64,000 nucleotides of DNA from Micromonospora ferruginea (GTDB taxonomy: Bacteria; Actinomycetota; Actinomycetes; Mycobacteriales; Micromonosporaceae), in the NCBI RefSeq assembly GCF_013694245.2, contig NZ_CP059322.2, positions 6,517,001-6,581,000 of the forward strand. The letters are read 5' to 3'. Under the pieces are notes generated by a model. That model saw nothing but the letters and a program-made list of their open reading frames with translations, was not told where the DNA came from and did not search any database. Numbering within the stretch: the stretch's first letter is position 1; each line of letters opens with the position of its first letter. This document shows, in pieces, positions 41,428 through 49,791 of the stretch. Position numbers and translations under genes: made by a program.

Positions 41428-42303
41428 TCACCCCGCGTCGAGCAGCCAGCGGGCCGCCTCGACGTTGCCTTCGAAGACCTGGTCGCCGCCGACGCTCCAG
41501 GCCACCGTCTGCCCGACCGCCCAGCCGCGCACCCGGTCCCGGTCCAGGCCCAGCTCGGCGCTGAGCCGGTCCAGCCGGTGCCGTACCGCCGCGGGGGAGT
41601 GACCCAGCTCCGCGCCGCGTACCAGCGGGACGACCGCGAACTCGCGCTCGCCGACCAGCGGCTTCGGGTCGATCACCAGCCACGGCTCCCGGCCGGCCGC
41701 GAGCACGTTGCCGGCGTGCAGGTCCTGGTTGACCAGCACCTGCTCACCCTGGTCCGGTGCGAGGTCGGCGAGGAAGCCGAGCGCGGCGTCGAGCAGCCGC
41801 CGCTCGTACGGTCGGTTGGCCCGCCGCCAGTTGCCGGGCATCCGCTCGGCCCAGCCGGCCGCCTCCTCGGCGAGCGGCGTGAACGGCGCACCGGCCGGCA
41901 CCCCGAGCCGGGGCAGCAGGTCCACCGCCACGTCGAGCGCGGCGTCGGCCGGCAGCGAGTGCAGCGGGGTGCCCGGGTCGCAGCGCTCGACCAGCAGCGC
42001 GCGGCGTTCGGGGTCGTGGGCGAGCAGCCGGATCGCGCCCCGGCCGGCCCAGTGCGCCAGCGCGGTCGCCTCGTGGCGGCTGTCGTCGTCCGGGTATTGG
42101 AGCTTCAGCACCGCCCGCCTCCCGTCCGGCAGGTGCGCCGGCAGGGCCAGCGAGGCGAACGCGTAGGCGAACGGCGGGCCGACGCCGGTCAGCTCCCACC
42201 GCGCGACGACCTCGGCCAGCCGCGTCGGCAGCTCCGCCAGCCAGGCCCGCCCGACCGGCGTCCGCTCGACCCACCGCAGCCCGTCCGGGATCTCCCACCG
42301 CAT
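41428..42303 (-). CDS. Aminoglycoside/hydroxyurea phosphotransferase (APH(6) family)
   Basis: 291 aa, kinase-like fold. Segments: YAFASLALPAHLPDGRRAVLKL (ATP-binding lysine), LLVERCDPGTPLHSL, the catalytic loop VLVNQDLHAGNVL with Asp and Asn, and LVIDPKPLVGEREFAV (metal Asp). This combination is typical of the streptomycin 6-kinase/hydroxyurea phosphotransferase group. The true substrate in a soil actinomycete may be a self-made or environmental aminoglycoside or a small metabolite. It converges on the nei-like gene (1-base gap) and has no clear ribosome binding site. Confidence 0.85.
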   Translation of the reverse strand: MRWEIPDGLRWVERTPVGRAWLAELPTRLAEVVARWELTGVGPPFAYAFASLALPAHLPDGRRAVLKLQYPDDDSRHEATALAHWAGRGAIRLLAHDPERRALLVERCDPGTPLHSLPADAALDVAVDLLPRLGVPAGAPFTPLAEEAAGWAERMPGNWRRANRPYERRLLDAALGFLADLAPDQGEQVLVNQDLHAGNVLAAGREPWLVIDPKPLVGEREFAVVPLVRGAELGHSPAAVRHRLDRLSAELGLDRDRVRGWAVGQTVAWSVGGDQVFEGNVEAARWLLDAG

Positions 42304-42363
42304 CCGCCCATCCTGCCCGACGGCTTCGGGTGCGGTTGTTGCTGCTCCGGCGCGGGCGCAGGT

Positions 42364-42415
42364 GTTAACAAGGGGCCCCGCCTATGCAGAAGGCGTTAAG
42401 CGGGGGCCCCTCCTT
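42364..42415. repeat. Palindromic element, family B copy 1
   Basis: The 52-base unit starts GTTAACAAGGGGCCCC and ends GCGTTAAGCGGGGGCCCC plus TCCTT. It is nearly identical to 63553-63604, including the central CCTATGCAGAAGGCG. Its edge overlaps the stop codon (TAA) of the minus-strand flavoprotein gene and it can form a GC-rich hairpin. Confidence 0.85.
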
Positions 42416-43793
42416 ACCTCGACAGGGCGTCGACGGCCTTGCGGGCGGCGATGAGCACCGGGTCCCAGACGGGGGCGTAGGGGGGCGCGTAGCCCAGGTC
42501 GAGCGCGGTCATCTCGTCCACCGTCATGCCGTTCCACAGCGCCACGGCCAGCGCGTCGATCCGCTTGGCCGCCTCGGACCAGCCGACGATCTGCGCGCCC
42601 AGCAGCCGCCCGCTGGGCCGCTCGGCGATCAGCTTCACGGTCATCTGCCGGGCGCCCGGGTAGTAGCCGGCCCGGTTCGTGGACTCGGCGGTCACCGTGA
42701 CGAACTCGAAGCCGGACTCGGTGGCGTCCCGCTCGCGCAGGCCGGTGCGCCCCACCTCCAGCTCGCAGACCTTGGTGACCGCGGTGCCGATGACGCCGGG
42801 GAAGGTGGCGTAGCCGCCGCCGATGTTGATCCCGGCGACCCGGCCCTGCTTGTTGGCGTGCGTGCCGAGCGGGACGTGCACCGGCATGCCGCTGACCCGG
42901 TGCAGGGACTCCACGCAGTCGCCGGCCGCCCACACCCCGGGCAGGCCGGTCACCCGCATCCGGCGGTCCACCCGGATCCCGCCGGACGGCCCGAGCGGCA
43001 GGCCGGCGGCCTCGGCGAGCGCGGTGTTGGGGCGTACGCCGAGACCCAGCACCACGACGTCGGCCGGGATCGGCCCCTCCTCGGTGACCACCGCGGCGAT
43101 CCGGCCGTCGCGTTCGTCGAGGCCGGTGACCGTCACGCCGGTGCGGATGCTGATCCCGACCCGGCGCATCGCCTCGGCCACCAGCTCGCCCATGTCCGGG
43201 TCGACGGTGGCCATCGGCTGGTCGGCCTGCTCGACCAACTGGACCGAGAGCCCGCGCTGCACCAGCGCCTCGGCCATCTCGACGCCGACGTAGCCGCCGC
43301 CGACCACCACCGCGTGCCGGGGCCGGGGCTCGCGTTCGAGCCAGTCGAGCAGCGCGGCGCCGTCGTCGAGCGTCTGCACGCCGAACACCCCGGCCACCTC
43401 GTCGCGCGCCCACTCCGGCTGCACCGGGGTGGCGCCGGTGGCGTACACCAGCGTGTCGAAGCCGGCGCGGACCTCGCCGCCGCCGTCCAGGTCCCGGGCG
43501 ACGACCTCGCGACGGTCCAGGTCGATCGCGGTGACCTCGTGGCGGGTGCGCACGTCGATGTCGTAGTCGTCGCGGAAGGCGTCCGGGGTGCGGGCGACGA
43601 GCTGGTCGCGTTCCGGCACCAGACCGCTGATCCAGTAGGGGATGCCGCAGGCCGAGTAGGAGGTGAAGTGCCCTCGCTCGAACGCGACGATGTCCAGCTC
43701 GGCCCGGCCCCGGCGACGCCGTGCCTGGGAGGCCGCCGACATGCCGGCGGCGTCCCCGCCGATGACGATCATCCGCTCCGCCACGCCGCTCAT
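42414..43793 (-). CDS. CoA-disulfide reductase-like FAD/NAD(P)-dependent oxidoreductase
   Basis: 459 aa. N-terminal FAD motif MIVIGGDAAGMSAASQARR, the single redox cysteine in SYSACGIPYWISG, second nucleotide motif AVVVGGGYVGVEMAEAL, the ATG motif YATGATPVQPEW and the FAD-binding GVWAAGDCVES. The C-terminal dimerisation domain is present (GAQIVGWSEAAKRID and MTALDLGYAPPYAPVWDP). The single Cys (S-x3-C) defines the CoA-disulfide reductase/NADH oxidase group, so it likely reduces CoA or related disulfides or acts as a peroxide-linked oxidase. The ATG at 43793 is the first in register before the FAD motif. The stop lies in a family B element. Confidence 0.88.
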   Translation of the reverse strand: MSGVAERMIVIGGDAAGMSAASQARRRRGRAELDIVAFERGHFTSYSACGIPYWISGLVPERDQLVARTPDAFRDDYDIDVRTRHEVTAIDLDRREVVARDLDGGGEVRAGFDTLVYATGATPVQPEWARDEVAGVFGVQTLDDGAALLDWLEREPRPRHAVVVGGGYVGVEMAEALVQRGLSVQLVEQADQPMATVDPDMGELVAEAMRRVGISIRTGVTVTGLDERDGRIAAVVTEEGPIPADVVVLGLGVRPNTALAEAAGLPLGPSGGIRVDRRMRVTGLPGVWAAGDCVESLHRVSGMPVHVPLGTHANKQGRVAGINIGGGYATFPGVIGTAVTKVCELEVGRTGLRERDATESGFEFVTVTAESTNRAGYYPGARQMTVKLIAERPSGRLLGAQIVGWSEAAKRIDALAVALWNGMTVDEMTALDLGYAPPYAPVWDPVLIAARKAVDALSR

Positions 43794-43825
43794 CCTGTCA
43801 CGCCCTCCGCCCGCCGCGGGGCAGC

Positions 43826-44974
43826 TCAGCCACGGGTCTGCCGCGCCACGTCCGCGACCACGTCGACCAGCTTGCCGGTACGCGCGAACACCTCCCGCTG
43901 CCGCGCCGCACCGCTGCCGTGCCGGCGCAGCCCGCCCAGCAGCTCGGTCACCCGGTCGAGGTCGCCGTGCCGGTCCAGCTCCGGGCGGATCCGGTCGACC
44001 AACCCGTCCAGCAGCTCCCACGCCGGGCGCAGCTCACCGTCGGTCAGGTCGACGCCCTGGCCCTCCAGCCCGTCGTGGGCGGCCCGCCAGTGCGCGGCGA
44101 CCAGCAGGTGGTGGTCGGTGTTGACGGCCGGCCGGCCGGCCTCGATGTCGGTCAGGGCGGTCGCGACCAGCCCGCGCACCAGCGCCGCCACCAGCACCGC
44201 GTCGTCCACCGACGGGCAGACGTCACCGATCCGCAGCTCCACCGTGGGGTACTTGGCGGAGAGCCGGGCGTACCAGTAGAGCATCCCCTCGTCGAGCATC
44301 ACGCCGCTGGCGATGAGCTGCCGGATCAGCCGCTGGTAGTGCTCGTGCGACGCCAGGAACGGGGTGGGCGCGACGGACGGCCAGCGTTCCCACTCGATCG
44401 AGCGCCAGCTCGCGTAGCCGGTGTCCTCGCCGCGGGCGAACGGGGAGTTGACGGTGACCGCCTGCAGGATCGGCAGCCAGGGCCGGACGTGGTTGAGCAC
44501 CTGCACGCCGGTGTCCGGGTCGGGCACCCCGACGTGCACGTGCATGCCGTTGTTGCCGGGACCGGGTACCAGCAGCCGGAACCGCTCGATCATCCGGTCG
44601 AAGCGGGGCTTGTCCACCACCGGCGGGACCGGCCCGTCGACCGGGCCGGTGCCGATCGCCAACAGCCGTACGCCGGCCCGCTCGGCCGCGTCGGACAGCT
44701 CGGCGCGGAGCATCCCCAGCGAGTGCCGGATCGAGGACAGGTCCAGCCCGGGCGGGCTGCCGATCTCGATCTGGCTGGTCTGGAACTCGCGTTCCACCTG
44801 ACCCCGCAGCTCGGCCGGCACCTGGTCCATGACCAGCTCGACGGCGGGCACGGCGGTGCCGGTGTGCGGGTCGGCGAGCAGGAACTCCTCCTCGACGCCG
44901 ACCGTCAGCAGGTCCGTCCCGCCCGGCGCGGCGTCCCGTTCCCGCTCCGCCACTGGGCCGCTCATCGTCACCAC
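43826..44974 (-). CDS. Carboxylate-amine ligase, YbdK type (GCS2 family)
   Basis: 382 aa. The N-terminus LTVGVEEEFLLADPHTG and QTSQIEIGSPPG, then GPGNNGMHVHVGVPDPDTG, SPFARGEDTGYASWRSIEW, and VELRIGDVCPSVDD define the glutamate-cysteine ligase type 2 family. It joins an amino acid to a carboxylate using ATP; in actinomycetes the real product is often not gamma-glutamylcysteine because mycothiol is the main thiol, so the substrate is open. GGAGG lies five bases before the GTG at 44974; in-frame GTG 44971 and ATG 44965 are alternatives. It diverges from lysX across about 210 bases. Confidence 0.87.
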   Translation of the reverse strand: MVTMSGPVAERERDAAPGGTDLLTVGVEEEFLLADPHTGTAVPAVELVMDQVPAELRGQVEREFQTSQIEIGSPPGLDLSSIRHSLGMLRAELSDAAERAGVRLLAIGTGPVDGPVPPVVDKPRFDRMIERFRLLVPGPGNNGMHVHVGVPDPDTGVQVLNHVRPWLPILQAVTVNSPFARGEDTGYASWRSIEWERWPSVAPTPFLASHEHYQRLIRQLIASGVMLDEGMLYWYARLSAKYPTVELRIGDVCPSVDDAVLVAALVRGLVATALTDIEAGRPAVNTDHHLLVAAHWRAAHDGLEGQGVDLTDGELRPAWELLDGLVDRIRPELDRHGDLDRVTELLGGLRRHGSGAARQREVFARTGKLVDVVADVARQTRG

Positions 44975-45188
44975 CGTCTCCTCCCGACCGGCCACGGCAC
45001 CGTGCCGCGTGGTCGACGCCCTGTTACCCACCGTGTCGACGCCCGGAAACGCCCCGGACGGCGTGTCGGCCCGATTCGCCCGCTCGCGTTCGACCGCCGG
45101 CTGGCCGCCGAGGGCCATCGCGCACCGGGAACGCGGGTCTACGATGAGCCGGCCCGGCGGGCCGCCGCCGGCGGCTGAGGAGGTCGCG

Positions 45189-48100
45189 GTGACGGGGAAC
45201 GGCACGTCGCGGACGGTGACCGGGGTGCGTGCCCAGGTCCCGCGCGGGTTCGCGATCCTGCTCGCGGTGGTCGCCGCGGTGTGCGCGCTCGCGGCGTTGA
45301 GCAGCGCCGTGGCCGCCGACGTGCAGCCGGTCCGCACCGCGATCGACGCGCTGCTGGTGCCGGCGCCGGCCAACCTGGCGTACGCGGTGTTCCTCGGCGT
45401 CCTGGCCGCCGCGGCCCGGCGGCGCAAGCGGCTGGCCTGGTGGGTGCTGCTGGTCTACTTCAGCCTCACGCTGGTGGTCGGGCTGGCGGCCGGCGGGCTG
45501 CTGCTGATGGTGGGCGCCAACCGGCTCAACCACGCCGCCGGCCAGCGGCTCTTCGGCACCCTGGAGACGATCGGCGTCTGGGTCGGCATCGCGTTCGCCG
45601 CCGCCGCGGTGGCGCTGCTGGTCGCCGCCCGGCGGGAGTTCTACGCCCGGGTCCGGCCGGGCAGCACCTGGCAGGCGCTGGGCGTCCTCGCCGGCCTGGC
45701 CGCCGCCTTCGTCGGCCTGGGCTACCTGCTGGTCCTGGTCGAGCCGGGCAGCCTGCACACCTGGTCCGACCGGCTGGGCTACGCGGTGGAGAAGGTCTTC
45801 GGTGGCGCCGTCACGCTGGACGTGACCCGGCGCGGGCAGGCGCCCGGGTGGGTCAACCTGCTGCTCGGCGCGTTCGGCGCGACCGCGTTCCTGGCCGCCC
45901 TGTTCACCCTGGTCCGCTCGCAGCGGGCCAACGCGGTGCTGCACGCCGGCGAGGAGGAACGGATCCGGGAGCTGCTGGCCCGGCACGGCGAGCGGGACTC
46001 GCTCGGCTACTTCGCCACCCGGCGGGACAAGGCGGCCGTCTTCTCGGCCAGCGGCAAGGCCGCGCTGACCTACCGGGTGGTCAACGGCGTCAGCCTGGCC
46101 AGCGGCGACCCGGTCGGCGACCCGGAGGCGTGGGGCCCGGCCATCGAGGCGTGGCTGGAGCACTCCCGGGCCTACGCCTGGACGCCCGCGGTGCTGGGGG
46201 CCAGCGAGGCCGGCGCGCGGGCGTACCGCCGGCACGGGCTCAAGGTGCTCCAGCTCGGTGACGAGGCGATCCTGCTGACCCGGGAGTTCGACCTGGACGG
46301 GCGGGACATGCGGCCGGTGCGCCAGGCGGTGCACCGGGTGGAGCGGGCCGGCTACACCGCGCTGGTGCGCCGGCACGCCGAGATCCCGCCGGAGGAGATG
46401 GCCCAGGTGGCCGCGCTGGCCACGTCGTGGCGGGACACCGGGCACGAGCGCGGCTTCTCGATGGCGCTGGGCCGCCTCGGCGACCCGGCCGACGGCGACT
46501 GCGTGCTGGTCGAGGCGCGTGACCGCGACGGCCGGGTGCGCGGGCTGCTGTCGTTCAGCCCGTGGGGCACGCGCGGGGTGTCGCTGGACCTGATGCGCCG
46601 GGACCGGGCCGCCGACAACGGGGTCACCGAGTTCATGGTTGCCGCGTTGCTGGCCGCCGGCGGGCGCCTCGGCGTCGACCGGGTGTCGCTCAACTTCGCC
46701 GCGTTCCGCGCGGTGTTCGAGCAGGGCGCGCGGATCGGCGCCGGGCCGGTCATCCGGGCCTGGCGGCACACCCTGCTGTTCTTCTCCCGCTGGTGGCAAC
46801 TGGAGTCGCTCTACCTCTCCAACGCGAAGTACCAGCCGCACTGGACCCCGCGTTACCTCTGCTTCGCCGAGCGCCGGGAGCTGGCCCGGGTTGGTCTCGC
46901 GGCGGCCGCCGCCGAGGGCTTCCTGGCCCTGCCCGGTGGCCGGCCCACCCCGCTGCACGGGGTGCCGCCGGCCGGCGGTGGGGTCGGCTACGTGCCGCCG
47001 GCCGCCGCGGCGGTCCGGGCCGTCCCGCCGGAGCCGCCCGCCGCGCGCCGGCCGGAGCAGATCCGGGTACGCCTGGCGAAGCTGGACCGGCTGCGCGCCG
47101 AGGGCGTCGAGGCGTACCCGGTGGGTTATCCGCGCACGGCGAGCTGCGCGGCGGTGCGGGCACGGCACGCCGGGCTGGCCCCGGACACCGGCGCCGGTGA
47201 GACGGTGGGGGTGGCCGGTCGGGTGCTGCTGGTCCGTGACCACGGGCGGCTGCTCTTCGTCACCGTGCGCGACGGCAGCGGCGACCTCCAGCTCCTGCTG
47301 GAGCACGACCTGGACCGGTGGCGCTCGACCGTCGACATAGGCGACCACGTGGGCGCGACCGGCGAGGTCTACGCGACCCGGCGCGGCGAGCTGTCGGTGC
47401 GGGTGGCGGGTTGGGAGCTGACCGCCAAGTGCCTGCGTCCGCTGCCGGACAAGCACCACGGGCTGGCCGACCCGGAGGCGCGGGTCCGGCAGCGCTACCT
47501 CGACCTGGCGCTGGACCCGGAGGCCCGGGCGATGGTGCGGGCGCGCGGCGCGACGCTGCACAGCCTGCGCGCCGGGCTGGCCGGGCGGGAGTTCCTGGAG
47601 GTCGAGACGCCGATCCTGCAACGGGTGCACGGCGGCGCCAACGCCCGCCCGTTCGTCACCCACATCAACGCCTACGACCTGCGGCTGAGTCTGCGCATCG
47701 CGCCGGAGCTGTATCTGAAGCGGCTCGCGGTCGGCGGCATCGAGCGCGTCTACGAGCTGGGCCGGGCGTTCCGCAACGAGGGCGTGGATGCCACCCACAA
47801 TCCCGAGTTCACCGTGCTGGAGGCCTACCAGGCGTACGCCGACTACCACGACATGCGTGAGCTGGCCCGGGAGCTGATCGTGGCGGCGGCCACCGCGGTG
47901 CACGGTGCGCCGGTGGTCCGCCGGCCCGGCGGTGAGCTGGTCGACCTGGGTGGCGCGTGGCGGGCGGTCACGGTGCACGAGGCGATCTCGGCCGCGTTGG
48001 GCGAGGAGGTCACCGCCGACACCGAGCTGGCCACGTTGCGCAAGCACTGCGACGCGGCCGGGGTGCCGTACGACCCGCGGTGGGCGGCCGGCGCGGTGCT

Positions 48101-48500
48101 GCTGGAGCTGTACGAGCGGTTGGTGGAGGCGCGCACCGAGGCGCCCACGTTCTACCTGGACTTCCCGACCGAGGTCTCACCGCTGACCCGCCAGCACCGA
48201 CGCGACCCGCGGCTGGCCGAGCGCTGGGACCTGGTGGCGTACGGGATGGAGTTGGGCACCGCCTACACCGAGCTGGTGGATCCGACCGAGCAGCGGCGGC
48301 GGCTGACCGCGCAGTCGTTGCAGGCGGCCGGCGGCGACGCGGAGGCGATGGAGCTGGACGAGGACTTCCTCACCGCGCTGGAATACGCGATGCCGCCGAC
48401 CGGCGGCCTGGGGCTGGGCGTGGACCGGCTGGTGATGCTGCTGACCGGCCGGTCGATCCGGGAGACGCTGCCGTTCCCGCTGGTCCGCGAGTCGTCCTGA
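45189..48500 (+). CDS. lysX: Bifunctional lysyl-phosphatidylglycerol synthase/lysyl-tRNA synthetase
   Basis: 1,103 aa. The N-terminal MprF-like part has about six helices (FAILLAVVAAVCALAALSSA onward, to about residue 240), then the DUF2156 transferase domain (about 280-580) with YFATRRDKAAVFSASGKAAL, GDPVGDPEAW and LSFSPWGTRGVSLDLMRRD. The C-terminal part is a class II lysyl-tRNA synthetase: OB-fold (about 620-720), motif 2 in YELGRAFRNEGVDATHNPEF, motif 3 in GLGLGVDRLVMLLTG. It charges tRNA with Lys and moves it to phosphatidylglycerol, lowering membrane charge and giving resistance to cationic peptides. GAGGAGG sits five bases before the GTG at 45189; the ATG at 45144 lies within a TACGAT -10-like box and is less likely. 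Confidence 0.93.
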   Translation: MTGNGTSRTVTGVRAQVPRGFAILLAVVAAVCALAALSSAVAADVQPVRTAIDALLVPAPANLAYAVFLGVLAAAARRRKRLAWWVLLVYFSLTLVVGLAAGGLLLMVGANRLNHAAGQRLFGTLETIGVWVGIAFAAAAVALLVAARREFYARVRPGSTWQALGVLAGLAAAFVGLGYLLVLVEPGSLHTWSDRLGYAVEKVFGGAVTLDVTRRGQAPGWVNLLLGAFGATAFLAALFTLVRSQRANAVLHAGEEERIRELLARHGERDSLGYFATRRDKAAVFSASGKAALTYRVVNGVSLASGDPVGDPEAWGPAIEAWLEHSRAYAWTPAVLGASEAGARAYRRHGLKVLQLGDEAILLTREFDLDGRDMRPVRQAVHRVERAGYTALVRRHAEIPPEEMAQVAALATSWRDTGHERGFSMALGRLGDPADGDCVLVEARDRDGRVRGLLSFSPWGTRGVSLDLMRRDRAADNGVTEFMVAALLAAGGRLGVDRVSLNFAAFRAVFEQGARIGAGPVIRAWRHTLLFFSRWWQLESLYLSNAKYQPHWTPRYLCFAERRELARVGLAAAAAEGFLALPGGRPTPLHGVPPAGGGVGYVPPAAAAVRAVPPEPPAARRPEQIRVRLAKLDRLRAEGVEAYPVGYPRTASCAAVRARHAGLAPDTGAGETVGVAGRVLLVRDHGRLLFVTVRDGSGDLQLLLEHDLDRWRSTVDIGDHVGATGEVYATRRGELSVRVAGWELTAKCLRPLPDKHHGLADPEARVRQRYLDLALDPEARAMVRARGATLHSLRAGLAGREFLEVETPILQRVHGGANARPFVTHINAYDLRLSLRIAPELYLKRLAVGGIERVYELGRAFRNEGVDATHNPEFTVLEAYQAYADYHDMRELARELIVAAATAVHGAPVVRRPGGELVDLGGAWRAVTVHEAISAALGEEVTADTELATLRKHCDAAGVPYDPRWAAGAVLLELYERLVEARTEAPTFYLDFPTEVSPLTRQHRRDPRLAERWDLVAYGMELGTAYTELVDPTEQRRRLTAQSLQAAGGDAEAMELDEDFLTALEYAMPPTGGLGLGVDRLVMLLTGRSIRETLPFPLVRESS

Positions 48501-48523
48501 CCGCCGGGCGTGACACGGGGTTC

Positions 48524-48535
48524 TAGGGTGGGCGT
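48524..48535 (+). promoter_or_regulatory. Leaderless-type -10 box before DUF6412
   Basis: TAGGGT (48524-48529) plus six bases precede the GTG at 48536. It is identical in form to the cutA box. Confidence 0.6.
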
Positions 48536-48820
48536 GTGGTGGGGATGCTGGGGCTGCTGACCGGGCCGTGGGCGTACGCCCTCGCCCTGGTCGCGGACCG
48601 GCCGGCCGGGTTGCTGGCCGGCGCCGCGGTGGCCGCCGCGCTGCTGCTGGCCACGGTGCTCGCGCTGCGGGTGCGGGCGCTGCCCACCCCGCCGGGCGCG
48701 CGGCACGCCGCCTCGGTGCGCGCCCGCGCCCGGAGCCGGCGGATGCCCCGCCAGGTCGACCCGGACGCGCCGGGCCGTCCGCGCCCGCGCGCACCCGGAC
48801 TGCGCTCCTCGGCCGCCTGA
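48536..48820 (+). CDS. DUF6412 small membrane protein
   Basis: 94 aa. Two hydrophobic segments (VGMLGLLTGPWAYALALVA and GLLAGAAVAAALLLATVLAL) and a basic, Pro/Arg-rich tail. Small proteins of this type, which I recall as DUF6412, sit directly upstream of a YidC/Oxa1 gene in many actinomycetes, as here. They may assist or regulate the insertase. No ribosome binding site is present; the start is leaderless. Confidence 0.7.
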   Translation: MVGMLGLLTGPWAYALALVADRPAGLLAGAAVAAALLLATVLALRVRALPTPPGARHAASVRARARSRRMPRQVDPDAPGRPRPRAPGLRSSAA

Positions 48821-48971
48821 CCACTCCCGCCGGGCCGCACCCCGCTCGCGTCACGGACGCGCCCGGGGGCGACCGTCGCGGGTGGTTCGCGGTCGGTTCC
48901 GTCGTCATCCGTCCCGCCGTGCCGCGCCGTCGCGCGCCCGGGGCATCCGGAATCCTCCGAGGGGTCTGCCC

Positions 48972-49715
48972 ATGTTCGCCTTCGCACCGTTGCACTCCGC
49001 GGCCTCGGCCGCCGCGTCCGTCGTCACCTGGCTCGCCGACGCGCTCGTCCCGCTCGCCGGCGGCGCCGCGACGGCCGCCGCCATCGTCCTGTTCACCGTC
49101 GGGGTCCGGCTGCTGATCTCGCCGCTCACGCTCGCCCAGGTCCGCGGGGAGCGGCGCCGCGCGGCGCTCGCCCCCGAGGTCCGGGAACTCCGGCGCCGGT
49201 ACGCCGACGATCCGGCCACGCTCCAGAGCGAGCTGTTCGCGCTCTACCGGCGGGCCGGGGCCAGCCCGGTCGCGGGTTGCCTGCCGGCGCTGTTGCAGGC
49301 GCCGTTCTTCCTGGTCATGTACCGCGTCTTCGCGACCGGGGACGGCGCGCCGGAGCTGCTGGGGCAGCGGCTGGCCGGCGTACCGCTGGGGTGGCACCTC
49401 GGCGACGGGCTGGCCGGCGGCGTGCCGGTGGTGTTCGGGGTGCTGCTGGCCGCGCTGCTGGCGCTGGCGTGGTGGTCGTCGCGGCGGGCGCGCCGGCTGG
49501 CGGCGGCCAGCGGCACGGTCGGCGGCGCGCCGGCCGAGGGGCCGGGCGCGGCGGTGCTGGGCCGGCTGGTGCCGCTGCTGCCGTTCGGGACCGTGCTGGT
49601 GGCGCTGGTGGTGCCGCTCGCGGCGGTGCTCTATCTGGTCACCACCACCGCGTGGACGGCGCTGGAGCAGGGCCTGCTGCGCCGCCCGCAGCCGGTAGCC
49701 ATCGACAAGCGTTGA
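48972..49715 (+). CDS. YidC/Oxa1 family membrane protein insertase
   Basis: 247 aa, a short YidC-like form. The first helix follows PLHSAASAAASVVTWLADALVPL, then IVLFTVGVRLLISPLTLAQVRGERRR with the positively charged cytoplasmic hairpin (ALAPEVRELRRRYADDP), GCLPALLQAPFFLVMYRVF, and two or three C-terminal helices. It helps place proteins into the cytoplasmic membrane; this is probably an accessory copy rather than the one near rpmH. Start ATG 48972 is preceded by GAGGGG; the open frame begins upstream at 48882 with Arg-rich sequence. The -35 box of the GH16 gene overlaps its last codons. Confidence 0.88.
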   Translation: MFAFAPLHSAASAAASVVTWLADALVPLAGGAATAAAIVLFTVGVRLLISPLTLAQVRGERRRAALAPEVRELRRRYADDPATLQSELFALYRRAGASPVAGCLPALLQAPFFLVMYRVFATGDGAPELLGQRLAGVPLGWHLGDGLAGGVPVVFGVLLAALLALAWWSSRRARRLAAASGTVGGAPAEGPGAAVLGRLVPLLPFGTVLVALVVPLAAVLYLVTTTAWTALEQGLLRRPQPVAIDKR

Positions 49716-49741
49716 CAAATGCGGGGGCGGGCGCGTAGAAA
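49712..49741 (+). promoter_or_regulatory. Promoter of the GH16 gene
   Basis: A consensus TTGACA (49712-49717) lies 18 bases before TAGAAA (49736-49741). The -35 box overlaps the yidC stop codon. Confidence 0.65.
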
Positions 49742-49742
49742 T

Positions 49743-49762
49743 CGCTCTCAGAGAGCGCTCTC
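49743..49762 (+). promoter_or_regulatory. Palindromic operator GAGAGCGCTCTC
   Basis: GAGAGCGCTCTC (49751-49762) is a perfect palindrome, overlapped by a second one, CGCTCTCAGAGAGCG (49743-49757). It lies just downstream of the -10 box. The GAGCGCTC core is like LacI-family CebR/CelR sites that control cellulase genes. Confidence 0.6.
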
Positions 49763-49791
49763 CGCCCCGTCCCCGCAGAGAGGCACCCCAA

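Noticed and set aside
45144..45188. Upstream ATG start of lysX
   Set aside because: It overlaps a TACGAT -10-like box, while GTG 45189 has GAGGAGG at ideal spacing.
45024..48047. 1,007-residue minus-strand ORF
   Set aside because: Shadow of lysX, with Gln/Arg/His bias and no motifs.
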